The notes beneath the pieces were generated by a model. The model was not told where the DNA came from. It did no database searches and saw nothing but the letters and a program-made list of their open reading frames with translations. 64,000 nt of DNA, from assembly GCF_024054535.1 (NCBI RefSeq), contig NZ_JAMXLV010000012.1, positions 1 to 64,000 of the forward strand. The letters run 5' to 3'. Shown here in pieces: positions 9,400-17,992 of the stretch. Made by a program: the position numbers and the translations under genes. This stretch comes from Thermococcus alcaliphilus. Lineage in GTDB: Archaea > Methanobacteriota_B > Thermococci > Thermococcales > Thermococcaceae. The first letter of the stretch is position 1; every line of letters starts with the position of its first letter.

Positions 9400-10947
9400 A
9401 TGAACCTTAGAAAGAAGCTTTATTTTGTAGCAGTGGCTGCAATAATAGTTGGAACCTTCTGGTACTCATATGAGAAAGCTTCCAGTTCAGAGCTCTATGA
9501 CTACATTGGAGATGAGGTATGGTACATCCCAGCAGCTAGGAACGTTCTCCACAAGCTTGGAGCTGAACTTCATTACGTAAACGATACAACAAATTCAGAA
9601 GGGGTGAATATAATTGCAAGTGGAGAAATTATTAAGGGGCATGTAAAAGTCTCTGCTTTTGGATTTGAATTCACGAGACCTTATACGAGAAACGTAAACC
9701 TTCAAACGCCAGCAATTCTCTCAAAGTTGGGAATAAGAGTAGAATTCATACCCTTAAACAAAACCCCATCTTCTGATTTTGGTGAGATCAAATTTAAAAT
9801 TGAAACAATAGCGAGAAAATACAACTACACTTATTACAAGCCTTATTCTAATTTTGACGGTATTTACTATGAAATCCCCCGCGAAAACCTCAAAGCCTTC
9901 ATAGAAGAAGTCAAAAGTATAGAAGGAGTTGAAATCGTAAAGGGGTTCCGCTATCCTGATAAGGAGAACATCCAAAACTACCTGAACACGGAGCATCCAT
10001 TTTTGGGGAAGGATATAATAATGCTTGGAATGCTGATAGAGGACAAGCCTATCTTCTGGCGTTTGCCAGGGCTGATAGAACACGCTATAATAAACATTCT
10101 CGTCTTCTTAGCTGCATATAAAATCTCAAAGAGTTATCTTGCAGCTTTCATAGCGTTGATATTTTCTGCCTTTGATCCCCTCCTATACGCAACGTCCCTT
10201 GCTGCAATGCTTGATATACACGTGGCGTTCTTCACTGCGGTTTTCATGTACTTCCTGATCTCTGAGAAATACAATTCAAGCGGTCTTTCCATAGGTCTCG
10301 CTGCAGCCACAAAACTAAACGGTGCCTTTCCTTACCCAGTTTTGCTCATGAAAAGCTTAAGGGATAAAATTAGAATTAGGGAGATTCTGCTCTCGGCACT
10401 TATTTTACCTGCCCTCGGATTTTTACTACCACAGATTACGATAATAAAGGCAATAGGATTCTTCCCATGGCTTTCTGAGTTCATTGGAAGCTTTGGATGG
10501 CATCTCAGTTACAAAGGAGATCACCCGGCGAATTCACCTTTCTGGGAGTGGTTCCTAAGCCTTAAGCCATTTCCCTTTCACTACAACCCAGATATCTTCG
10601 CGGCAACAGACCCAATTTTGATGCTCTCTATGGTAGTGTTTATATTCGCAATTCCCTATGCTGCGACAAGAAGAAGAAAGCTTTTGGTGCCTTTTGGGAT
10701 ATTCTGGAGCACAATAGCTTTTTATGCTCTCCAGTGGATTTTAGGTGGAAAAACCCAGTTCAGCTTTTATGCCACTCCGTTAGTTCCTCCGGGAGCGGTG
10801 ACACTTGGGGTAATGGCATACGACATAATAAAGTGGGAGTACTTCGAAAGGTCTATCAGAATGTACTGGGAGTGGATGAGAAGCATCTCAACATGGATAA
10901 AGGAAACCTTCGAAAGGATTAAGGCTTTTTTAAGAAGTCCAAGATAG
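9400..10947 (+). CDS. GT39-like membrane glycosyltransferase (protein O-mannosyltransferase type)
   Basis: A 515-aa polytopic membrane protein. After one N-terminal helix the extracytoplasmic loop carries GDEVWYIPAARNVL (about 36-49), the acidic DE motif typical of PMT/GT39 enzymes that use dolichyl-phosphate sugars. A roughly 140-residue soluble loop follows, then about seven to eight membrane segments (about 225-480) and a basic amphipathic tail. It probably glycosylates a surface or lipid acceptor; donor and acceptor are unknown. ATG 9400 follows a GGGGAGAG site; GTG 9388 is an alternative. Its 3' end overlaps rnhB by 29 nt. Confidence 0.75.
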   Translation: MNLRKKLYFVAVAAIIVGTFWYSYEKASSSELYDYIGDEVWYIPAARNVLHKLGAELHYVNDTTNSEGVNIIASGEIIKGHVKVSAFGFEFTRPYTRNVNLQTPAILSKLGIRVEFIPLNKTPSSDFGEIKFKIETIARKYNYTYYKPYSNFDGIYYEIPRENLKAFIEEVKSIEGVEIVKGFRYPDKENIQNYLNTEHPFLGKDIIMLGMLIEDKPIFWRLPGLIEHAIINILVFLAAYKISKSYLAAFIALIFSAFDPLLYATSLAAMLDIHVAFFTAVFMYFLISEKYNSSGLSIGLAAATKLNGAFPYPVLLMKSLRDKIRIREILLSALILPALGFLLPQITIIKAIGFFPWLSEFIGSFGWHLSYKGDHPANSPFWEWFLSLKPFPFHYNPDIFAATDPILMLSMVVFIFAIPYAATRRRKLLVPFGIFWSTIAFYALQWILGGKTQFSFYATPLVPPGAVTLGVMAYDIIKWEYFERSIRMYWEWMRSISTWIKETFERIKAFLRSPR

Positions 10948-11593
10948 TGGGCTGAGTCTTTTTAGCTTTTAGTTTTTCTTCTATCTTTCTAAGGGTCTTC
11001 CAGCTTTTCCTCACTATTGGGGGGAATTCCCCATGAGCCTTGTAATACTCCTCCAGAAACCTCCTTGTAATTGGATCACTTGGATATCCTGAGCCTATCT
11101 CCCCATAAACCTCCTTGAGCTTCTCTATTGCCCTGTCACGAGTAACTTTAGCTAGTATTGATGCAGCAGCCACTGGAATGTACTTTGAATCTGCCTTATG
11201 TTCGGCGATTATCTTTGGAGAGAAGGAAAGCCTTTCGCCTATAATGTCACCAAAGCGCTTTTCCTTGACATCAGCCGCATCTATGTAGAGCACATCCGGC
11301 TTAACTTTAAGGGAGTTCAACGCTTTGGCAAACTTTTCAATTTCAAGCTCGTTCATTGTACCATCTCTGCTGTCTATCTCCTCTGGGGAAAGCTGAATGA
11401 TAACGTGGTCATCAACTATCCGCACAATCTCCTCAAATAGCTCTTCTCTTCTTTTTGGTGTTAGCTTTTTTGAATCTTTGACTCCCAAAGCTTCAAGCTC
11501 CTGCATACGGGATTCATCGACAACAACCGCTGCAATTACAAGAGGGCCTATAACTGGTCCCCTGCCGGCTTCATCTATTCCTCCCAGCTTCAT
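10919..11593 (-). CDS. rnhB: ribonuclease HII
   Basis: Cleaves RNA in RNA/DNA hybrids and single ribonucleotides in DNA. The 224-aa protein opens with GGIDEAGRGPVIGP, giving the first catalytic Asp-Glu pair; YIDAADV supplies the third Asp and the DSKYIPVAAASILAKVTRDR block is typical. The C-terminus ends QPTILDFLKKP, similar to a PCNA-interacting peptide. It ends inside the convergent glycosyltransferase and starts 4 nt after the ABC permease stop. Confidence 0.95.
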   Translation of the reverse strand: MKLGGIDEAGRGPVIGPLVIAAVVVDESRMQELEALGVKDSKKLTPKRREELFEEIVRIVDDHVIIQLSPEEIDSRDGTMNELEIEKFAKALNSLKVKPDVLYIDAADVKEKRFGDIIGERLSFSPKIIAEHKADSKYIPVAAASILAKVTRDRAIEKLKEVYGEIGSGYPSDPITRRFLEEYYKAHGEFPPIVRKSWKTLRKIEEKLKAKKTQPTILDFLKKP

Positions 11594-11597
11594 ATCC

Positions 11598-12419
11598 CTA
11601 CCTCCTCAAGACTAAGAACCCATAGACAAGCCCTAGCATTATCGTAGCTATTCCGCTTGGAGGGATGTCTGTTAAGTAAGCTAGCACTATCGAGAGTATC
11701 TGCACTAAGAGAGTTAAACCTAAGCTTATTCCAAGAATCTTTCTCAAGTCATTGCTGAGCATCATGGCTATTGTACCTGGCAAAACCGCCACAACTTGGA
11801 GGGTTATCAATCCAACGGTTCTAACTATTAACGCACCAGTAGCGCCCACGAGAACGTAGAGCAAAGTGAGATAAAACCTCGCATTACCCGAATAGGTCTC
11901 AAGTCCCTCAGCATCGAAACTGACGTATAGGAAATCACGGTAAAATGCAAGCATCACAAAGAATATCAAGGCACCTCCCAAGACCAAAAACATCAAGTCG
12001 TTGAGTGTTATCAGAAAAAGCTCCCCAGTTAAATAGGATACTATGCTTTGGGAGAGGGCAAAGTAGGGTCTGTTCGCCATAACCTTATACAGAACTCCAA
12101 AAGCCAGTACGGTAGAGCCAGCTATAAAGCTCGCTATTACTCCTATTGCAGTGTCACTGCTAAATCCTCTATTTTCGAGAAGAGCTATTAAGATAACAAC
12201 AAAAATCGTGATTATTAGAGCCACCCACAGAATCAGAGAAAAGTTTGAAAATATCAGCCCCAGTATCATTCCCAAAACAGCTCCAAAGAGCAAGGAGTGG
12301 AAAGTAGCATGGGTAAGAAAAGCTAAGCCCTTCATGTTTATCAGGGGACTCAGCATACCCAGTAAAACGCTGACCATTACACCACCTAAGAGAGCCCTGA
12401 GCAAGTACTCGGGGATCAA
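11598..12419 (-). CDS. metal ABC transporter permease (ZnuB/MntB family)
   Basis: A 273-aa membrane protein of the ABC-3 family with about eight hydrophobic segments. The conserved stretches ALLGGVMVSVLLG near the N-terminus, SDTAIGVIAS in the middle and VAVLPGTIAMMLSND towards the end place it with zinc/manganese importers. Its start overlaps the ATPase stop by 4 nt (ATGA-type coupling). No periplasmic-type binding protein lies in the cluster. Zn or Mn is inferred from the family only. Confidence 0.85.
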   Translation of the reverse strand: MIPEYLLRALLGGVMVSVLLGMLSPLINMKGLAFLTHATFHSLLFGAVLGMILGLIFSNFSLILWVALIITIFVVILIALLENRGFSSDTAIGVIASFIAGSTVLAFGVLYKVMANRPYFALSQSIVSYLTGELFLITLNDLMFLVLGGALIFFVMLAFYRDFLYVSFDAEGLETYSGNARFYLTLLYVLVGATGALIVRTVGLITLQVVAVLPGTIAMMLSNDLRKILGISLGLTLLVQILSIVLAYLTDIPPSGIATIMLGLVYGFLVLRR

Positions 12420-13210
12420 ACTTCTCCCCTCCCGTGAAGGTGAACGTCTCCTATAAAGCAGTACATTCTCTTCCCCACTCTAACCGCTTTGGACAGAGGT
12501 CCGTAGACTTTGGTTATAATTTCATCCCTAAGAACTTCTTCTGGAGCTCCAAAGGCTATAAGTCTTCTATTGATAAGCATTATCTTATCCCCTATTTCCG
12601 TTAATGGATTAGGATCATGAGTTGTTATTATCATCGTTAACCCCATCTCGCGCTTTATTTTTGCAAGGACGGAAACCACCTCAACCCTGGCACTGGGGTC
12701 TAGGGCAGACAACGGCTCGTCCAAAAGGAGAAGTTGGGGTTTCGAAACGAGTGCTCTGGCCAATAGAACCCTCTGCTTTTGTCCACCGCTAAGCTCTGCA
12801 AACCTTTTGTTTTTTATCTCTCCAAGTCCCACGAACTCCAAGGCTTCTTCAGCTTCTTTTAGGATTGACCTCGGAATATTGAAGTGAATGAGACCCTTTT
12901 TGTAGAGAGCCCCCATTGCAACTACTTCAATAGCCTTCAAAGGCACACGTTCGTTTAAAGAATGACTCTGGGGAACATATGAGATTAAATCCTTCACTTC
13001 AACAGGGGGCTTTCCAAAAACAAGAAGCTTGCCTTCATAGGATTTATGAAGCCCTGCAATCGTTCTAAGAAGACTTGTTTTTCCTGCACCATTTGGACCC
13101 AGCAAAAGAAGAGTCTCTCCACTATCCAGCTTAAAAGTGATATCTTCAACTGCTTTATAGTTGTCGTAGTAAATTGTTAGGTTTTCAGCTAGTATCAATT
13201 TCTCACCCAC
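12416..13210 (-). CDS. metal ABC transporter ATP-binding protein (ZnuC family)
   Basis: A 264-aa ABC ATPase. Walker A is LLGPNGAGKTSLLR (about residue 36), followed by the Q-loop VPQSHS, signature LSGGQKQRVLLARAL (about 138), Walker [13 protein letters not shown] and the H-loop TTHD. A C-terminal His-containing tail (CFIGDVHLHGRGEV) is present. It is translationally coupled to the permease downstream. The two genes form an importer core without a solute-binding gene. Confidence 0.88.
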   Translation of the reverse strand: MGEKLILAENLTIYYDNYKAVEDITFKLDSGETLLLLGPNGAGKTSLLRTIAGLHKSYEGKLLVFGKPPVEVKDLISYVPQSHSLNERVPLKAIEVVAMGALYKKGLIHFNIPRSILKEAEEALEFVGLGEIKNKRFAELSGGQKQRVLLARALVSKPQLLLLDEPLSALDPSARVEVVSVLAKIKREMGLTMIITTHDPNPLTEIGDKIMLINRRLIAFGAPEEVLRDEIITKVYGPLSKAVRVGKRMYCFIGDVHLHGRGEV

Positions 13211-13246
13211 AATTAGGGTTCCCTAAAAAATTTAAAAATGTTACTA

Positions 13247-13879
13247 TTAAAGTCCAAAAGCCCCTTTAATTCCGTTGATTACAAGTTGAACGGCCATTGA
13301 AGCCAGTATAAGCCCCATCATTCTTGTAATAAGCCTTATGCCAACCCTACCAAGTCTCCGCTGCACTTTTTCTGCAGACATGAGCACCATGTAAACTGAA
13401 AGACTTGCCACAAAAATCGCAAGAATCACGGCTATTTTTCCCAAATAGTCGCTGTTTTTTGCCATATGTATCATCACAGTTGTTATTGAACCCGGACCAG
13501 AGATCAAAGGAATTGCCAAGGGAATTATGGCAATCTCGCTTAAACTTACAGCCTCTTCCTCCTCTTCATGGGTTATTTTTATAGTAGAGAGACTACCACT
13601 TAACATTTCCAATGCCATTCTGAAGAGCAAAATTCCTCCTGCGATTGCAAATGCATCTATTGTGGAGCCAAAAAATTTGAATATCCACTCTCCTAAGAGT
13701 GCAAAGGTTATCAAGGTTATAAAAACGGCCACTGATGTTCTCTTTGCCAGACTGATCCTTCCTTCATAAGATCTGCAGTGCTGGGCAATAGAAAGAAACA
13801 CCGGGACAGCTCCAATGGGGTTCATCACTGCAAAAAGAGTTCCAAATACATAAAGAAATGTCTTAAAAAACAAGAACAT
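13247..13879 (-). CDS. snatA: MarC-family small neutral amino acid transporter
   Basis: A 210-aa integral membrane protein with about six segments in two halves, including the family motif NPIGAVPVFLSI near the N-terminus and PLAIPLISGPGSITTVM in the second half. A Thermococcus MarC homologue, SnatA, was characterised as a Na+-dependent transporter of small neutral amino acids, so that role is likely. I prefer ATG 13879, which sits about 6 nt after GGTGA; a GTG at 13885 overlapping the ftsY stop would add two residues. Confidence 0.85.
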   Translation of the reverse strand: MFLFFKTFLYVFGTLFAVMNPIGAVPVFLSIAQHCRSYEGRISLAKRTSVAVFITLITFALLGEWIFKFFGSTIDAFAIAGGILLFRMALEMLSGSLSTIKITHEEEEEAVSLSEIAIIPLAIPLISGPGSITTVMIHMAKNSDYLGKIAVILAIFVASLSVYMVLMSAEKVQRRLGRVGIRLITRMMGLILASMAVQLVINGIKGAFGL

Positions 13880-13881
13880 TT

Positions 13882-14784
13882 TCACTCACCAAAAATTTTC
13901 TCCAGCATCCATTTTTCATCAAAGGGCATTAAATCGCCATATCCTTGACCAACTCCAACAAAAAGTATTGGCGCGCCAATGGCATGGGCTATGCTTAATG
14001 CGGCACCTCCCCTTGCATCTGCGTCAAGCTTTGTTAGAATAACTCCGTCAATCCTAACCGCCTCATTAAACTGCCTCGCCTGCTCTATTATCGCATTTCC
14101 AGCAAGTGCATCTCCTACAAATATAACAAGATCCGGCTTTGTAACCCTGACTATTTTTTTCATTTCATCCATGAGATTTCTGTTAAGCTCGTTTCTTCCG
14201 GCTGTATCAACTAAAACCACGTCGATTCCTCTCGCTTTTGCATGCTCTATGGCATCGTAAGCCACAGCAGCTGGATCAGATTTGTAACCGTGTTTAATGA
14301 GCTTAACCCCCACTCTCTTCGCATGTTCCTCTACCTGCTCTATTGCTCCTGCCCTAAAGGTATCGCTAGCGGCTATAACAACGCTTAAGCCATTTTTCTT
14401 AAGCCAGTTGGCAAGCTTAGCTATTGTAGTGGTTTTTCCACTTCCGTTAAAGCCAACAAAAACTATCACGAACGGCTTTTCTTTTTTTGATTTGATCTTC
14501 TCTAGGAGGTCTATGTGTCTTTCAGGTGTTAAAACTTCAAGAACAGCCTCTTTAACAGCTTTTTCTACAATATCCCTCTTATTTGTGCCTATTTTAACCT
14601 TTTGTCCAACAAGCTTCTGTTTTATTTTTTCCTTAAGCTCATCTACAACTTCTAAAGCCACATCCGCCTCTAAAAGCTCCAACTCAAGATCCCAGAGTGC
14701 ATTCTCAACGTCTTTTTCGCTTATTTCGGTTTGAGCAACCTTGTCAACAAATGAGCTTAATTTTTCCTTGAGTTTCCCAAACAT
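13882..14784 (-). CDS. ftsY: signal recognition particle receptor FtsY
   Basis: The SRP receptor GTPase docks ribosome-SRP complexes at the membrane. The 300-aa protein has an N-terminal helical N domain (about 1-95) and a G domain with P-loop [15 protein letters not shown] (about 109-123), [17 protein letters not shown] and [12 protein letters not shown]. The long acidic membrane-targeting A domain of bacteria is absent, as usual in archaea. The gene overlaps snatA and probably heads that two-gene unit. A minus-strand TATA box (TTTATAAA near 14816-14824) lies about 35 nt before its ATG. Confidence 0.95.
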   Translation of the reverse strand: MFGKLKEKLSSFVDKVAQTEISEKDVENALWDLELELLEADVALEVVDELKEKIKQKLVGQKVKIGTNKRDIVEKAVKEAVLEVLTPERHIDLLEKIKSKKEKPFVIVFVGFNGSGKTTTIAKLANWLKKNGLSVVIAASDTFRAGAIEQVEEHAKRVGVKLIKHGYKSDPAAVAYDAIEHAKARGIDVVLVDTAGRNELNRNLMDEMKKIVRVTKPDLVIFVGDALAGNAIIEQARQFNEAVRIDGVILTKLDADARGGAALSIAHAIGAPILFVGVGQGYGDLMPFDEKWMLEKIFGE

Positions 14785-14828
14785 TTGCCCTCACCGGGGT
14801 TATGATCACTAAACGAATTTATAAATAT

Positions 14829-14887
14829 GAGCCTCAGCGATAGCTGGTTACATCACATCTCAGCTCCGAAACCGTTCTTCATCGGCT
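14829..14887 (-). ncRNA. C/D box guide sRNA, dual guide to 23S rRNA
   Basis: On the minus strand the segment has a terminal stem AGCC/GGCT, a C box (CGATGA, 14883-14878), a D' box CTGA (14863-14860), a C' box GTGATGT (14856-14850) and a D box CTGA (14837-14834). The C'-D spacing is 12 nt, the archaeal rule. The guide before D, ACCAGCTATC, is complementary to the universally conserved 23S rRNA stretch GATAGCTGGT. The D' guide (GGTTTCGGAG) looks complementary to sequence just downstream in the same rRNA region. The C box differs from consensus at its first base. It would direct 2'-O-methylation with L7Ae, Nop5 and fibrillarin. Confidence 0.75.
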
Positions 14888-14938
14888 ATTGAGCATTACG
14901 CTTTGCCACTTAAGGACTTTTTGATAGGCAACCAAAGG

Positions 14939-14949
14939 AAATATAAAAG
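14939..14949. promoter_or_regulatory. TATA-like element between the sRNA and the amidohydrolase gene
   Basis: GGAAATATAAAAG reads as BRE plus TATA for the rightward gene at 14981. Its complement, TTTTATATTT, could serve the leftward sRNA, though the sRNA 5' end would then be about 55 nt away. Confidence 0.45.
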
Positions 14950-14980
14950 AGTATCGACAAACTAAGAGAGGGGAGGTAAA

Positions 14981-16498
14981 TTGATCAGGGCTTTTGTAAA
15001 CGGAAAAATATACGTCTCTTTTAAGCCAATAAAAATTGTAAAAGCGATTGTGGTAGCCAACGAAAAGATTATTTACGCAGGAGAGAGCGAGAAAGCCCAA
15101 AAAATTGCCAAAGAGCTTGGAGGAGAAGTAGTAGATTTAGGCGGAAAAACTGTTCTGCCGGGCTTTATTGATTCACACATGCATCTAAACTCCCTTGGAC
15201 AATCTTTGAAAATGCTCAATTTAAAGGGAACAAAAAGCATAGAGGAACTAAAGACGAAGCTCAAAGGATACGCAGAAAAAACAAGCACAAGCTGGATTCT
15301 TGGCTTTGGATGGGATCAGGAAGAACTCGGAAGATACCCTACGAGAGAAGATTTAGATGAAGTTGTTAATGACAAACCGGTGCTTTTGTATAGAACCTGC
15401 TTCCATGCAGCTGTACTGAACACGAAAGCTATAGAAATTGTAGGTTTGGAAAAGGATGAAGACGCAGACCCTGAAACCGGGATAATAAAAGAAAACGCCC
15501 TAGAAAAGGTGAGAGAGGTTATCAACAAAACTTTAACGCTCGACGACTACAAACACTTTATCGAAGAAGGGGCCAAGTTCGTTCTTTCTCAGGGCGTCAC
15601 GGCTGTTGGTTTTGTGAGTGTAAATGAGAAAAGCCTCAGGGCTCTCGTAGAGTTAGACAGCGAAGGAAGGCTTCCCATTAGAGTTTTTGTGTATCTGAAC
15701 CCCTCCCTTCTCAAGGAGCTAAAGGGCTTGGGGCTTACTAAAAAGGTTGGAAGTAATAGGGTAAAGATCATGGGAATAAAAGTTCTTGCAGATGGGAGCC
15801 TCGGAGCTAGAACGGCATGGCTTTCCAAGCCCTATGCAGACGCTTCAACAACTGGGCATCCTAACATAAGCAAGGAAGAGCTTGAAGAAATAGTGAGAGA
15901 AGCCCATAAGCTGAATCTCCAGATGGCTGTCCATGCAATAGGTGATAAAACAACTGATATGGTCTTAGACGTTTATGAAAAATTCAAGAGTGAGAGAAAC
16001 CGTATAGAACACGCATCAATTTTGAGGGAAGATCAAATAAAAAGGATGAAAGAGCTTGGGGTTGTTGCCTCGGTTCAGCCGAGGTTCGTAATAAGCGACT
16101 GGTGGGCAGTGAAGAGGGTCGGAAAAGAGAGAGCAAAGTGGATTTACCCCTTCAAGAGCATGCTTGAGCAAATTGTGATAGGCTTTGGAACTGATGCACC
16201 AATAGAGCCCGTAAATCCATGGGAAACAATCTACGCTGCAGTCACCAGAGGAAAATTTGAGAATGTTGAGACCTATCACTATACAAAAGAAGAATGCCTA
16301 TCCCTAGAGGAAAGCCTCCACAGCTACACATATGGCTCAGCTTACATAATGCATGCCGAAAATGAGCTTGGAAGCCTCGAAGAGGGCAAATTCGGAGACT
16401 TCATTGTAGTGGACAGAAATCCGTTTGAAGTTGAAGAGAAAGGGTTGAAGAACATAAAGGTTCTCGAGGTCTACGTAGGAGGTTCAAAGTATTATTAG
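14981..16498 (+). CDS. YtcJ-like metal-dependent amidohydrolase
   Basis: A 505-aa amidohydrolase-superfamily enzyme. It has an N-terminal beta-sandwich (1 to about 55), then LPGFIDSHMHLNSLG with the two metal-binding His residues (about 64-70). Further blocks are ILGFGWDQE, the catalytic-lysine region VKIMGIKVLADGSLGARTA, AVHAIGDKTTDM (a metal His), HASILREDQI and GFGTDAPIEPVNPW with the final Asp. The closest recognised group is amidohydrolase 3 (YtcJ); substrate unknown. The start is a TTG 6 nt after GGGGAGGT, with a TATA box upstream. It overlaps pepQ by 15 nt. Confidence 0.85.
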   Translation: MIRAFVNGKIYVSFKPIKIVKAIVVANEKIIYAGESEKAQKIAKELGGEVVDLGGKTVLPGFIDSHMHLNSLGQSLKMLNLKGTKSIEELKTKLKGYAEKTSTSWILGFGWDQEELGRYPTREDLDEVVNDKPVLLYRTCFHAAVLNTKAIEIVGLEKDEDADPETGIIKENALEKVREVINKTLTLDDYKHFIEEGAKFVLSQGVTAVGFVSVNEKSLRALVELDSEGRLPIRVFVYLNPSLLKELKGLGLTKKVGSNRVKIMGIKVLADGSLGARTAWLSKPYADASTTGHPNISKEELEEIVREAHKLNLQMAVHAIGDKTTDMVLDVYEKFKSERNRIEHASILREDQIKRMKELGVVASVQPRFVISDWWAVKRVGKERAKWIYPFKSMLEQIVIGFGTDAPIEPVNPWETIYAAVTRGKFENVETYHYTKEECLSLEESLHSYTYGSAYIMHAENELGSLEEGKFGDFIVVDRNPFEVEEKGLKNIKVLEVYVGGSKYY

Positions 16499-17548
16499 CT
16501 CCCTTTCGGCGTTTGTAAGCCTCTTTCCTTTTTTCTCCACAACCACATCGTCTTCTATTCTCACGCCTCCTAGATTGGGGATGTAAATGCCCGGCTCAAT
16601 GGTAAACGTCATGCCGCGCTCAAGAATCCGATTATTTGTTTGGCTTATATAGGGCTCTTCATGCACTTCAAGCCCAAGCCCATGCCCCGTTCTGTGGATA
16701 AAGTACTCTCCATAACCTTTCTCGGATATGTACTCTCTCGCTGCTTTGTCAACTTCCTTTGCCTTTATTCCCTCGCGGACACTCTGAAAAGCTCTTTCTT
16801 GAGCTTCTTTGACAACCTCATAGATTTCTTTGAGCTTTTCATTCGGGTGGCCTATGGCTATAGTTCTCGTAATATCGGAACAGTATCCTTTATATCTTGC
16901 CCCAAAGTCAAGTATCACGAAGTCTCCGGGTCTTATTTCTCTGTTACCCGGCGTATGGTGAGGATTTGCAGCGTTTTTCCCAGAAGCTACTATAGGAGAG
17001 AAAGAGACACCGTCTGCCAGTTCTCTAATGAGAAACTCAATTTCCAGTGCAACCTGCTTTTCACTCTTCTCAATCAATTCCCTGCTTATTATTTCGTAGA
17101 AAACTTTATCTGCAATTTCAGCAGCTTTCTTCATCAGGCGTAGTTCCTTTTCGTCTTTGCGCATTCTTAGTTCTCTTGTAATACCACTCAGCGGATAGAG
17201 AGTGTAATCTTCCAAAAGCCGCTCAATGTGGATTAGAAAGCTTGCTCTCATCGTATCTTCCACCAGAATCTTACCGCTCTTCAAATTCAGAGAAGTTAAC
17301 ACTCTTTCAAGGATTTCATAGGGGTTCTCTTCATCACTCCAGAATACTGAATTTTCCCACTCAACCTCATTTTCATAGAGCTTGGGTGCTATTAGAACGC
17401 TTTCTCCTTCTTTATTGACTACAAGGAGAAAAAGCCTTTCTTCAGTTGCTTGAGGAGCCATTCCAGTCAGGTAATAGAGGTTGCTACTGGGAGTTATTAA
17501 TGCACCGTCATAATCATATTCCCTGAGGAGTCCTAGGAATTTCTCCAT
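16484..17548 (-). CDS. pepQ: Xaa-Pro dipeptidase (prolidase)
   Basis: Cleaves Xaa-Pro dipeptides in the cytosol. The 354-aa protein has an N-terminal domain (1 to about 125) and a pita-bread metallopeptidase domain. All five metal ligands are present: Asp in ILDFGARYKG, Asp in YCSDITRT, His in HRTGHGLGLEVHE, Glu in TIEPGIY and Glu in VRIEDDVVV. I chose ATG 17548 because a TATA box at 17588-17597 would place the transcript start near 17570, leaving room for a leader with GGTGG. Length matches Pyrococcus prolidase. The promoter is shared back-to-back with tRNA-Arg. Confidence 0.93.
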   Translation of the reverse strand: MEKFLGLLREYDYDGALITPSSNLYYLTGMAPQATEERLFLLVVNKEGESVLIAPKLYENEVEWENSVFWSDEENPYEILERVLTSLNLKSGKILVEDTMRASFLIHIERLLEDYTLYPLSGITRELRMRKDEKELRLMKKAAEIADKVFYEIISRELIEKSEKQVALEIEFLIRELADGVSFSPIVASGKNAANPHHTPGNREIRPGDFVILDFGARYKGYCSDITRTIAIGHPNEKLKEIYEVVKEAQERAFQSVREGIKAKEVDKAAREYISEKGYGEYFIHRTGHGLGLEVHEEPYISQTNNRILERGMTFTIEPGIYIPNLGGVRIEDDVVVEKKGKRLTNAERELIIL

Positions 17549-17587
17549 TCTATTCACATATACCACCATAGAGAAACTTGCGAGCAA

Positions 17588-17597
17588 AATTTATAAG
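17588..17597. promoter_or_regulatory. shared divergent TATA element (pepQ / tRNA-Arg)
   Basis: AATTTATAAG is nearly symmetric. It lies about 25 nt before the tRNA-Arg 5' end on the plus strand and about 40 nt before the pepQ ATG on the minus strand. Confidence 0.5.
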
Positions 17598-17622
17598 GTC
17601 TCTCCCAAAAGTTCCCTTGGAT

Positions 17623-17700
17623 GCCCCGGTGGCCTAGTCTGGATAGGGCGCGAGGCTGCGGACCTCGAGGTCCGGGGTTCAAATCCCCGCCGGGGCGCCA
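17623..17700 (+). tRNA. tRNA-Arg (anticodon GCG)
   Basis: A complete cloverleaf: acceptor GCCCCGG/CCGGGGC, anticodon stem CGAGG/CCTCG with loop CTGCGGA (anticodon GCG), T loop TTCAAAT, discriminator G and an encoded CCA. No intron. Confidence 0.95.
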
Positions 17701-17829
17701 CATCTTTGTTCTTGAACAACCCGTACTTAAAAGGTAAACCAAAAATTTTTAAATAACTCTTGGTAATTAAAATACAGAACGTTTCTCACCCACTAGAACA
17801 CAGCACTGTTTTGACGGGAGGTGATAGCA

Positions 17830-17919
17830 GTGATAGAGGATGCACTTATACTCTACCTGCTCAGCAATGCAAGGACTAAACAAGAGAGGAGAAAGAAAAG
17901 AAAGTTCTTGTCCTCTTGA
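17830..17919 (+). CDS. possible 29-aa peptide
   Basis: A GTG 5 nt after a near-perfect GGGAGGTGAT ribosome-binding site opens a 29-codon frame. The peptide has a hydrophobic first half (ALILYLLSNA) and a very basic second half (ERRKKRKF). A TTTAAATA element near 17747-17755 could be its promoter, giving a leader of about 50 nt. Product unknown. The strong initiation signals are the main evidence; a chance frame remains possible. Confidence 0.45.
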   Translation: MIEDALILYLLSNARTKQERRKKRKFLSS

Positions 17920-17992
17920 TCCCCTAAATTTCGAAAAGCTTAAATACCTCTTTTAGTAAATTAAAGTTAGAAAAAATTGAGGGGGTGATAAG

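Noticed and set aside
17549-17742. Leftward frame over tRNA-Arg and the pepQ promoter
   Set aside because: It translates the tRNA complement (GGDLNPGPRGPQPRALS) and has no protein character.
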